Below the pieces are notes generated by a model that saw only the letters and a program-made list of their open reading frames with translations, was not told the origin of the DNA and ran no database searches. The position numbers and the translations under genes were made by a program. A stretch of DNA of 64,000 bases from an uncultured Dechloromonas sp. (GTDB taxonomy: Bacteria; Pseudomonadota; Gammaproteobacteria; Burkholderiales; Rhodocyclaceae), in assembly GCF_945957265.1 (NCBI RefSeq), contig NZ_CAMFKO010000021.1, positions 1 through 64,000 of the forward strand. The letters are read 5' to 3'. Shown piece by piece: positions 57,348 to 64,000 of this stretch. How positions within the stretch are numbered: the stretch's first letter is position 1; each line of letters opens with the position of its first letter.

Positions 57348-58295
57348 ATGCTGAGTCGTACTGCCGATCACTTGTTCTGGATGTCGCGCTACATGGAGCG
57401 CGCAGAGAATCTCGCCCGCCTGCTCGACGTGACCTACCAGATGTCGATGGTGCCGCAATCCGAGGAGGCGGCGAACCAGAGCTGGAGCGCCATCATCGCG
57501 CTGAACAGCCTGGAGGAGGCCTATGCCGCCAAATACCCGGTGGTCAACGGCGAGAACGTGCTGAAATTCATGGTCAGCGATGCCGACAATTTCTCGTCCA
57601 TCCACAGCTGCCTGCGCATGGCCCGGGAAAATGCCCACGCCGTGCGCGGCACGCTGACCACCGAGATGTGGGAGACCCTGAACTTCACCTGGCTGGAGGC
57701 CCGGGGCCGCAGTTTCGAGCAGTTGCTCGCGGCCGGGATCGGCGAGTATTTCGAGTGGGTCAAGACGCGCTCGTCGCTGACGCGCGGCACCACGCTGGGC
57801 ACCCTGCTGCAGGACGAGGCCTATCACTTCATCCGCCTCGGCACCTTGCTGGAGCGGGCCGACAACACCGCGCGCATCCTCGACTTCAAGTACCACGTGC
57901 TGCGCCCGCATGGCGACGAGGGCGCGACCGACTTCTACCAGTGGGCGGCCTTGCTGCGCTCGGTGTCGGCCTTCGAGGTCTATCGCAAGGTCTATCGCGA
58001 CGTGATCACGCCGGACCGCGTCGCCGAACTGCTGATCCTCAACAAGGACATGCCGCGCTCGCTGCATTTCTGCATGAACGGCGTGATCAAGACGCTCGAC
58101 CTGATCGCCAACGGCCAGTCGGGCGAAACCGCCCGCCAGGCCGGCTTGCTGCATGCCCAGCTGCACTACGGGCGGATCGGCGGCATTCTCGAACACGGCC
58201 TGCACGAATGGCTGGAGGACTTCATGGACCGCATCTACCTGCTCGGCGACGGGATCAGCAAGGATTTCCTGGTGCCGATGGCCGAGGCCGCCTGA
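57348..58295 (+). CDS. Alpha-E domain protein
   Basis: 315-residue all-helical protein starting MLSRTADHLFWMSRYMERAEN, the family signature. Alpha-E proteins are partners of the circularly permuted ATP-grasp enzymes and probably share their unknown peptide-modifying pathway. Two bases after the ATP-grasp gene and followed by a terminator, so the operon has only two genes. Confidence 0.9.
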   Translation: MLSRTADHLFWMSRYMERAENLARLLDVTYQMSMVPQSEEAANQSWSAIIALNSLEEAYAAKYPVVNGENVLKFMVSDADNFSSIHSCLRMARENAHAVRGTLTTEMWETLNFTWLEARGRSFEQLLAAGIGEYFEWVKTRSSLTRGTTLGTLLQDEAYHFIRLGTLLERADNTARILDFKYHVLRPHGDEGATDFYQWAALLRSVSAFEVYRKVYRDVITPDRVAELLILNKDMPRSLHFCMNGVIKTLDLIANGQSGETARQAGLLHAQLHYGRIGGILEHGLHEWLEDFMDRIYLLGDGISKDFLVPMAEAA

Positions 58296-58314
58296 GTCGG
58301 CGCCCGGCAGGCGA

Positions 58315-58340
58315 GGCCCGGTTTTGCCGGGCCTTTTTTA
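58315..58340 (+). terminator. Terminator after the alpha-E gene
   Basis: GGCCCGG at 58315-58321 pairs with CCGGGCC at 58327-58333 around TTTTG, followed by six T. Confidence 0.85.
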
Positions 58341-58469
58341 CGCCGGGCGGTGTTTATTTCCCGAAATGTTGAAATCAATCCGGCGATTCGGGGTGGCTGG
58401 CTTTAAACTGCGAACCTCGCAGCGCCAGTCGATGTTCGGCTGATTCTTTGCTTTTTTTCAAGGCCGTCC

Positions 58470-58955
58470 ATGTACCCGATCCACGATCACGATCCCCTCG
58501 TCCTGCTTGCCACGGCCCTCGCCGCCAAGCGCCGTCCTGCCGAACTGCTGGAAATCATGGCCGCCATCGACCTGATCCAGGGCAATATCCCGAACGAGGA
58601 AAAACTCAGCGAAGCCTTCACCCGCCTCGGCCAGAACGGCCTGCTGCTCGCCCGCGACGGCGGCGTCGCCTTGACCCCGGCCGCCGAGAGCCAGATCGAA
58701 GCCTTGCCGCGCAAGGGCGACATGGCCGATCGCCTGATCGCCCTGCGCAGCCTGCTGGCAGCCTATGCGACCAGCGGCGATGCCGACGCCGTGGCGATTC
58801 CGGCCGATCAACTACGCGCCGCCATGCTGGCCCATCGTGCGGCGGCGGCCGGCGCCGGCAAGAACCTGCTGGTGCCCAAGCCGAAGCCGGAAGCCGCCAA
58901 GGCCCGCCCCGGACAGCGTCAGCGCAAGCCGATGCCCAAGCAGCGCAAGCGCTGA
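58470..58955 (+). CDS. Unknown protein with basic C-terminal tail
   Basis: 161-residue soluble protein. Residues 1-95 look like a small helical/winged-helix-type domain ([20 protein letters not shown], then a hairpin-like [13 protein letters not shown]). The last 30 residues are Lys/Arg/Pro-rich and end in KPMPKQRKR, likely to bind nucleic acid. No family assignment. The start at 58470 gives the only full-length frame. A VF530-type gene follows 19 bp downstream. Confidence 0.7.
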   Translation: MYPIHDHDPLVLLATALAAKRRPAELLEIMAAIDLIQGNIPNEEKLSEAFTRLGQNGLLLARDGGVALTPAAESQIEALPRKGDMADRLIALRSLLAAYATSGDADAVAIPADQLRAAMLAHRAAAAGAGKNLLVPKPKPEAAKARPGQRQRKPMPKQRKR

Positions 58956-58974
58956 ACCGGCGATCCGTTCAGGC

Positions 58975-59205
58975 ATGACGCAGGAACAACCGAACAACCC
59001 GCTGCACGGCGTGACGCTGGAGGCCATCCTCCGGCAACTCGTCGACCACTATGGCTGGGCCGAACTCGGGCAGCAGATCGACATCCGCTGTTTCAACCAC
59101 GAGCCGAGCATCGCCTCCAGCCTCAAGTTCCTGCGCCGGACGCCGTGGGCGCGGGAGCGGGTCGAATCGTTGTACCTCTACATGTTGCGTTCGTCGGCGC
59201 GCTGA
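58975..59205 (+). CDS. VF530-type small DNA-binding protein
   Basis: 76-residue protein with [22 protein letters not shown] and [18 protein letters not shown], the signature of the VF530/DUF2132 family, a small helical fold reported as DNA-binding in structural work. It shares a transcript with the preceding basic protein and ends at a strong terminator. Confidence 0.85.
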   Translation: MTQEQPNNPLHGVTLEAILRQLVDHYGWAELGQQIDIRCFNHEPSIASSLKFLRRTPWARERVESLYLYMLRSSAR

Positions 59206-59227
59206 GTTTTCCCGGCGCGTCAACGTG

Positions 59228-59257
59228 AAAAAGCCCGCGATGAACGCGGGCTTTTTT
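59228..59257. terminator. Bidirectional terminator between the VF530 gene and the phasin
   Basis: AAAAAGCCCGCG at 59228-59239 pairs with CGCGGGCTTTTTT at 59245-59257 around ATGAA. The A-rich left arm allows termination of the minus-strand phasin transcript as well. Confidence 0.88.
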
Positions 59258-59278
59258 GCGACTGAAGATTCGGCGAGA

Positions 59279-59821
59279 TTACTTGCCGGAAGCCTTCTTG
59301 GCGGCCTTGACGGTGGCGCTGGTGGCAGCGGCGATGTTGTTCTGGGTCAGGTCGGTCACTTGCTGGGCGGCCTTGCGCATGTTGTCGAAGGCGGAGTTGG
59401 CGGCAGCGATGGCGCTCTGCACCGCGGCGACGGCAACGTCGGAACCGGCCGGAGCGGACTTGGCGGCCTTTTCCAGCATGCCGGCAACGCTCTTCTGGAA
59501 GTCGCCGAACTGGGCTTCGACCATCTTGGTCATCTGCTCTTGCATCTGGGCAGAGATTTCGTAGACCGACTTGCCGTAGGCAACGGCCTTCTCGACACCC
59601 GGCTGGGCCAGGGAGGCCTGGATGGTCACGGCATCCTTGACGTCCTTGGCACCCATCAGGGCCTTGGCGTTGGCGGCGGAGTCTTCGAGCACCGAGCGGG
59701 CGGTTTCGAGGTTCAGGGTGGCGATGCGCTCGGCGGAAGCCAGGGCGGTGTTGGCAACAGCCAGCAGGGAATCAACGGCGGCTTTGTTGGCGGCGGCGAA
59801 TTGCTCGGGATTGATCGACAT
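59279..59821 (-). CDS. phaP: Phasin family protein (PHA granule-associated)
   Basis: 180-residue amphipathic helical protein that coats polyhydroxyalkanoate granules. The N-terminus SINPEQFAAANKAAVDSLL is typical of betaproteobacterial phasins, and the C-terminus is Ala/Lys-rich (VKAAKKASGK). AAGGAG lies seven bases before the ATG at 59821. Strong codon bias suggests abundant protein. Its promoter region has a PhaR-like dyad and an FNR-like box. Confidence 0.9.
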   Translation of the reverse strand: MSINPEQFAAANKAAVDSLLAVANTALASAERIATLNLETARSVLEDSAANAKALMGAKDVKDAVTIQASLAQPGVEKAVAYGKSVYEISAQMQEQMTKMVEAQFGDFQKSVAGMLEKAAKSAPAGSDVAVAAVQSAIAAANSAFDNMRKAAQQVTDLTQNNIAAATSATVKAAKKASGK

Positions 59822-59863
59822 CGGAGGCTCCTTAAGTATGGAATTAATAATTACGGCGCGGTC

Positions 59864-59872
59864 ATTGTAGCA
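59864..59872 (-). promoter_or_regulatory. Extended -10 of the phasin promoter
   Basis: On the minus strand TGCTACAAT, an extended -10, about 43 bases upstream of the phasin start. The -35 hexamer at 59887-59892 (CAGCAA on the minus strand) is poor. Confidence 0.5.
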
Positions 59873-59887
59873 ATGTTTTTTGGATAT

Positions 59888-59902
59888 TGCTGCACTGCAG
59901 CA
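59888..59902. promoter_or_regulatory. PhaR-type operator over the phasin -35
   Basis: Perfect dyad TGCTGCA-C-TGCAGCA, containing CTGC-N3-GCAG at 59890-59900. The same spacing and bases were described for the PHA-responsive repressor PhaR of Paracoccus denitrificans. It overlaps the predicted -35, as expected for a repressor. Confidence 0.5.
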
Positions 59903-59912
59903 TGCAATTGTG

Positions 59913-59926
59913 TTGACGCAGGTCAA
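59913..59926. promoter_or_regulatory. FNR/Crp-type box upstream of the phasin promoter
   Basis: TTGAC at 59913-59917, GCAG, GTCAA at 59922-59926: a perfect dyad differing from the FNR consensus TTGAT-N4-ATCAA only at the inner base of each arm. Its centre is about 62 bp before the predicted phasin start site, a class I activator distance. Confidence 0.5.
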
Positions 59927-60251
59927 ATAAGTTGCGTTTTTGATGAATCGCGAAATATGACGTTAAGTTGTTGTAAATAAACAGTCGTTTGTTTCCGGTG
60001 CGGCCATGCTCCGGGGGCCGCCCGGCCAGGCTGGCGTAGTGCATTGCAACATTGTTGCGGCGGGCGCCAGGCCTGTCCGGCCTTGTTGTTTTGTCTCGAT
60101 CTCCGGCGTTCGGAGCGGCGATCAGCGCACCCGTCGCGGCAGTGCGGATTTCCGCACAACAGTCCGCGGAAAGTCCGGGTTTTCGCACCTACGAACCGGG
60201 CTTTGGTTTCATATGTTCCATTTTTTCAATGGCTTGCATCGTTCGGCTGGC

Positions 60252-60266
60252 TGGCACAGCTCCTGC
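60252..60266 (+). promoter_or_regulatory. Candidate sigma-54 promoter of the ABC importer operon
   Basis: TGGCACAGCTCCTGC: GG at 60253-60254 and GC at 60265-60266 with exactly ten bases between, against the consensus TGGCACG-N4-TTGC. A start near 60278 would give a leader of about 42 bases before 60320. Confidence 0.45.
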
Positions 60267-60319
60267 GATGGATATCCGGTCCGCACCGCGGCCCTGATTG
60301 AATACCGGAGGAGAGTTCC

Positions 60320-61300
60320 ATGCACAAAAACATTCGCCTTGCCGTCCTTGCCACCCTGGGCATCGCCACCCCCATCGCCAGCCAGGCGCAGGCGCCCGAC
60401 GTCGTCCGCCTCGGCAACCTGAAGTTCGCCCATTACGGGGCGGTGTCGTACATGAAGGAGGCTTGCGGCAAGTACAACCTCAAGGTCGAGGAACGCATGT
60501 TCCCGAAGGGGCCGGACATCATGCCGGCCATCGTCGCCGGCGAGATCGACATCGCGGCGCTGGCATCGGATGGCGCCATCTCGGGCCGCGCCAACGGGGT
60601 GCCGATCTACACCGTCGCCGGCTTCGCCAAGGGCGGGGCGCGCGTGGTGGCCGGCATCGACAGCGGCATCAAGTCGCTGGCCGACATGAAGGGCAAGAAG
60701 GTCGGCGTCACCCGCGGCGGCGCGCACGAGCTGCTGCTCTACGCCGAACTGGAAAAGGCCGGCCTGAGCTGGTCCGACAAGCCGGGCAAGGATGTGCAGA
60801 TCGTCTTCCTGGCCTTCGCCGACCTCAACCAGGCGCTGGCCGCCAAGCAGATCGACGCCATGTGCCAGTCCGAGCCGCAGTCCTCGCAGGCGCTGAACAA
60901 GAAGTTCGGCGTCGAGGTCATGAAACCGTACTCGACGAAGATGGGCGAGCCAGTGCGCCTGCTGGTGATGACCGAGAAGATGTACAACGAGAAGCGGGAT
61001 GTCGCCCAGCGCCTGATGAAGTGCTTCGTCGAGACCACCACGCTGTTCAACAGCGACACCGCGCTGGCCGACAAGTACGTGCGCGAGCAGATGTTCAAGG
61101 GCCAGATCACGTCGCAGGACTTCAAGGACGCCATGGACAACGCCGACTACACCTATGACGTGTCGCTGGAGCATGTCGATATCACCACCGACTACATGAA
61201 CAAGTACGGCGTCGGCCGCATGAGCAAGCCGCCGAAGGCCGCCGAATGGGTCAAGCTCGACCTGCTGCAGAAGGCCAAGGCCGATCTCAAGGTGAAGTGA
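60320..61300 (+). CDS. ABC transporter substrate-binding protein, NitT/TauT type
   Basis: 326-residue periplasmic binding protein with a signal peptide (about residues 1-24, cut after SQAQA). The fold resembles SsuA/TauA/NMT1 proteins: LGNLKFAHYGAVSY at the start, IVAGEIDIAALASDGA at about residue 75 and KGKKVGVTRGGAHELLL at about 125. Ligands of the family include sulfonates, nitrate, taurine and pyrimidine precursors; the ligand here is unknown. First gene of a three-gene importer operon, with GGAGGAG before the ATG. Confidence 0.88.
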   Translation: MHKNIRLAVLATLGIATPIASQAQAPDVVRLGNLKFAHYGAVSYMKEACGKYNLKVEERMFPKGPDIMPAIVAGEIDIAALASDGAISGRANGVPIYTVAGFAKGGARVVAGIDSGIKSLADMKGKKVGVTRGGAHELLLYAELEKAGLSWSDKPGKDVQIVFLAFADLNQALAAKQIDAMCQSEPQSSQALNKKFGVEVMKPYSTKMGEPVRLLVMTEKMYNEKRDVAQRLMKCFVETTTLFNSDTALADKYVREQMFKGQITSQDFKDAMDNADYTYDVSLEHVDITTDYMNKYGVGRMSKPPKAAEWVKLDLLQKAKADLKVK

Positions 61301-61307
61301 GCCGACG

Positions 61308-62120
61308 ATGCGGAAACTCAAAGACTTCGCCCACGGCGCCCTGGTGCCGGTGCTGGTGCTCATCCTGTGGGAGGCCTGCTCGCGGGCCGGCCTGTTCTCG
61401 GCCGTCGTCATGCCGGCGCCGTCGGCCGTCGCCGCCAAGTGGTGGGCCTACCTGCTGCCGGCGCAGGAGCAGGAGATCGGCCAGTCCTGGCTGGCCTGGC
61501 TGTTTTCCGGCGAACTGCTGCATGACGCCTACTCCAGCCTCTACCGCGTCATCGCCGGCTTTTTGATCGGGGCCGGCCTGGCCCTGCCGCTGGGCCTGCT
61601 GATGGGCGCCAACACCCGCATCTACGCGCTGTTCAACCCGCTGGTGCAGATCCTGCGGCCGATTCCGCCGATCGCCTACATCCCGCTGGCCATCCTGTGG
61701 TTCGGCCTGGGCAACCCGCCGTCCTTCTTCCTGATCGCCATCGGCGCCTTCTTCCCGGTGCTGATGAACACCATCGCCGGCGTCCGCCAGGTCGACGGCA
61801 TCTACCTGCGGGCGGCGCGCAACCTCGGCGTCAGTCAATGGACGATGTTCACCCGCGTCATCCTGCCCGCCGCCACGCCCTACATCCTGGCCGGCGTGCG
61901 CATCGGCATCGGCACCGCCTTCATCGTCGTCATCGTCTCCGAGATGATCGCGGTCAACGACGGCCTCGGCTTCCGCATCCTCGAAGCCCGCGAGTTCATG
62001 TGGTCCGACAAGATCATCGCCGGCATGATCACCATCGGCCTGCTCGGCCTGGCCATCGACACGGCGGTCAGCCGCCTCAACAATCATCTGCTGCGCTGGC
62101 ATCGCGGCCTGGAGCACTGA
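61308..62120 (+). CDS. ABC transporter permease, NitT/TauT type
   Basis: 270-residue inner-membrane permease with about six transmembrane segments. The EAA loop region reads RAARNLGVSQWTMFTRVILP (about residues 165-184), as in SsuC/TauC. It lies seven bases after the binding-protein gene. Probably a homodimer. Confidence 0.92.
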   Translation: MRKLKDFAHGALVPVLVLILWEACSRAGLFSAVVMPAPSAVAAKWWAYLLPAQEQEIGQSWLAWLFSGELLHDAYSSLYRVIAGFLIGAGLALPLGLLMGANTRIYALFNPLVQILRPIPPIAYIPLAILWFGLGNPPSFFLIAIGAFFPVLMNTIAGVRQVDGIYLRAARNLGVSQWTMFTRVILPAATPYILAGVRIGIGTAFIVVIVSEMIAVNDGLGFRILEAREFMWSDKIIAGMITIGLLGLAIDTAVSRLNNHLLRWHRGLEH

Positions 62121-62122
62121 AC

Positions 62123-62917
<795 letters not shown>

Positions 62918-62921
62918 ACTC

Positions 62922-63159
62922 ATCCTGGAAACCGTAGCTGACCGCTTGTCTACACTTTGCAAGCCTGATGAACGTGAGTTTTTTTACCGTGACAACGGGG
63001 AACTCGGGTGCTGGCTCCGCTACGCACCTGCCGGCACGGTCGGGCAGGCCGCCGGCTTTGTCGCTCCTCCTTGCAGGCATGAGCCTGCCGCGTCATCGCT
63101 TCGCGCCGGCAACCCGCCCAACCGCACCGGCAGGCGCGTCCAACTACGGTTTCTAGGAT
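62922..63159. repeat. 238-bp element with terminal inverted repeats (MITE-like)
   Basis: ATCCTGGAAACCGTAGCTG at 62922-62940 and its inverted copy at 63141-63159 match in 17 of 19 positions. Inside, a second imperfect inverted repeat (CACCTGCCGG near 63025 with CCGGCAGGCG near 63130) surrounds a perfect hairpin GCAGGC-ATGA-GCCTGC at 63073-63088. No transposase frame. No target-site duplication is obvious. It fills the gap between the importer operon and the sensor kinase gene. Confidence 0.6.
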
Positions 63160-63184
63160 TGGCCCAACCAGCTAGGATGACGGC

Positions 63185-64000
63185 GTGAATCCCCCCGATG
63201 CCGTCATCCGCTCGCACCGTACCCTGTGGCTGTCCGCAGCCGCCTTGCTGGCCTGCGTGCTGCTCGGCTGGCTGGCCTACCGGCTGCTGCTGAACAGCCA
63301 CCTGGACAGCGAGCGGCACCTGGCGGCGCAGCGGCTCGATGCCTTCGCCCTGTCGCTCGAAGCCACGCTGGCCCGGCACGAATCGCTGCCCGGCCTGCTC
63401 GCGCTCGACCCCGCGCTGGCCGCGCTGCTGCGCGAACCGAACGATGCCCGCCGGCAGGCGGCCGCCAATGCCTATCTCGAAGCCGCGCAGCAGGGCGCGT
63501 CGGTCGCCGTCGCTTTCCTCATCGACGCCCGGGGCAATACCCTGGCCGCCAGCAACTGGCGGCTGCCGCGCAGCTTCGTCGGCCACAACTACGGCTTCCG
63601 CCCCTATTTCCGCGATGCGCTCGAACGCGGGCTGGGCCGTTTCTACGGAGTCGGCGTCACCACCGGCGAGCCGGGCTATTTTCTCGCGGCGCCGGTGCGC
63701 GAGCAGGGCCGGGCGCTCGGCGTCATCGTCCTCAAGGTGGGCCTGGAGAGCATGGAGCAGGCGCTGTCCGGCAAGGGCGACACCCAGCTGCTGACCGACA
63801 GCGACGGCATCGTCTTCCTGGCTTCCGACCGCCAGTGGCGCTACCGCGCGCTGGCCCCGCTGCCCGAGGCGGTCAAGGCGCGGCTGGCCGAAACCCAGCA
63901 ATACGGCAGCCAGCCGGTGCCGCTGCTGGCCGACCGGCCGCTCGAAATCGCCGGCGGCGAACCCCGGCGTATCGCCTTGCCGGGCGAGACGGCGCGCGAG
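63185..64000 (+). CDS. DctB-like sensor histidine kinase, N-terminal part (runs off the right edge)
   Basis: 272 residues visible from a GTG at 63185. A transmembrane helix at about residues 14-36 is followed by a periplasmic sensor like that of the C4-dicarboxylate sensor DctB: ASVAVAFLIDARGNTLAASNW, then FVGHNYGFRPYFRDALERG and FYGVGVTTGEPGYFLA, the double-PDC signature. The kinase core is beyond the window. DctB partners are usually NtrC-type activators of sigma-54 promoters. Confidence 0.8.
   Translation, partial: MNPPDAVIRSHRTLWLSAAALLACVLLGWLAYRLLLNSHLDSERHLAAQRLDAFALSLEATLARHESLPGLLALDPALAALLREPNDARRQAAANAYLEAAQQGASVAVAFLIDARGNTLAASNWRLPRSFVGHNYGFRPYFRDALERGLGRFYGVGVTTGEPGYFLAAPVREQGRALGVIVLKVGLESMEQALSGKGDTQLLTDSDGIVFLASDRQWRYRALAPLPEAVKARLAETQQYGSQPVPLLADRPLEIAGGEPRRIALPGETARE

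Larger units (their letters stand above)
59822..60319. other. 498-bp divergent intergenic region, phasin to ABC importer
   Basis: No open frame here looks coding. The left 130 bp are AT-rich and hold the phasin promoter elements. Positions 60000-60200 are GC-rich and hold short dyads I cannot interpret. The right part holds a GG-N10-GC sigma-54-like site and a GGAGGAG Shine-Dalgarno for the importer gene. Confidence 0.6.

Overview
The window looks like chromosomal DNA of a GC-rich betaproteobacterium, most probably of the Rhodocyclales (Dechloromonas/Azonexus-like). This is an inference. It rests on gene orders typical of that class (pepA-holC-valS opposite lptFG; rpsP-rimM-trmD-rplS; ribF-ileS-lspA-fkpB-ispH; dxs-ispA-xseB), on betaproteobacterial families (DUF3106, DUF3619, DUF3579, DUF2788), on a polyhydroxyalkanoate phasin, and on abundant cyclic-di-GMP and type IV pilus genes. 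Most of the sequence is housekeeping, tightly packed, with many ATGA/GTGA stop-start overlaps and several GTG or TTG starts. I see no rRNA, tRNA, CRISPR array, prophage or intact insertion sequence.

Layout. 0-3.2 kb, minus strand: pepA, holC, an acidic unknown and the 5' part of valS. 3.3-5.5 kb: lptFG (LPS export). 5.5-7.3 kb, minus: an ECF-like sigma factor with DUF3619, DUF3106 and RDD proteins. 7.4-13.2 kb: ilvBHC, then pssA-leuA (branched-chain amino acids and phosphatidylserine). 13.2-16.5 kb: DUF2069, a WrbA-like flavoprotein, a YihY-type membrane protein and a large PilZ-like unknown. 16.6-18.6 kb: rpsP-rimM-trmD-rplS. 18.6-22.5 kb, minus: folE2, then dxs-ispA-xseB. 22.6-27.3 kb: a Rieske oxygenase, a palindromic repeat, a DMT exporter, a TerC protein with a small partner, a STAS-like protein and a rhodanese. 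27.4-33 kb: two diguanylate cyclases around queG/tsaE/amiC. 33.1-38.7 kb: ribF-ileS-lspA-fkpB-ispH. 38.7-45.5 kb, minus: a visibly less GC-rich minor-pilin operon fimT-pilV-pilW-pilX-pilY1-pilE. 45.6-51.3 kb: rpsT, DUF3579, argD-argF-argG, DUF2788, ppnP and a YajQ protein. 51.3-58.3 kb: a glutamine amidotransferase, a retropepsin-like protease, a Nudix hydrolase, a CobD/CbiB-like protein, a thiolase and an ATP-grasp/alpha-E pair. 58.4-64 kb: small unknowns, a phasin with an elaborate promoter, an ABC importer operon behind a candidate sigma-54 promoter, an inverted-repeat element and the start of a DctB-like sensor kinase.

The most unusual observations are: (1) an ArgG with about 77 extra C-terminal residues of histone-H1-like Lys/Ala/Pro sequence; (2) a phasin promoter with a CTGC-N3-GCAG dyad over the -35 and an FNR-type TTGAC-N4-GTCAA box near -62; (3) a GG-N10-GC sigma-54-like site upstream of an ABC importer next to a DctB-like sensor; (4) a 238-bp element with 19-bp terminal inverted repeats between them; (5) an intrinsic-terminator-like hairpin directly in front of argD; (6) a 504-510 residue protein with PilZ-like signature residues; and (7) two perfect dyads in front of a CHASE-GGDEF gene that lacks a clear Shine-Dalgarno. 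All were read by eye; no database search was run.
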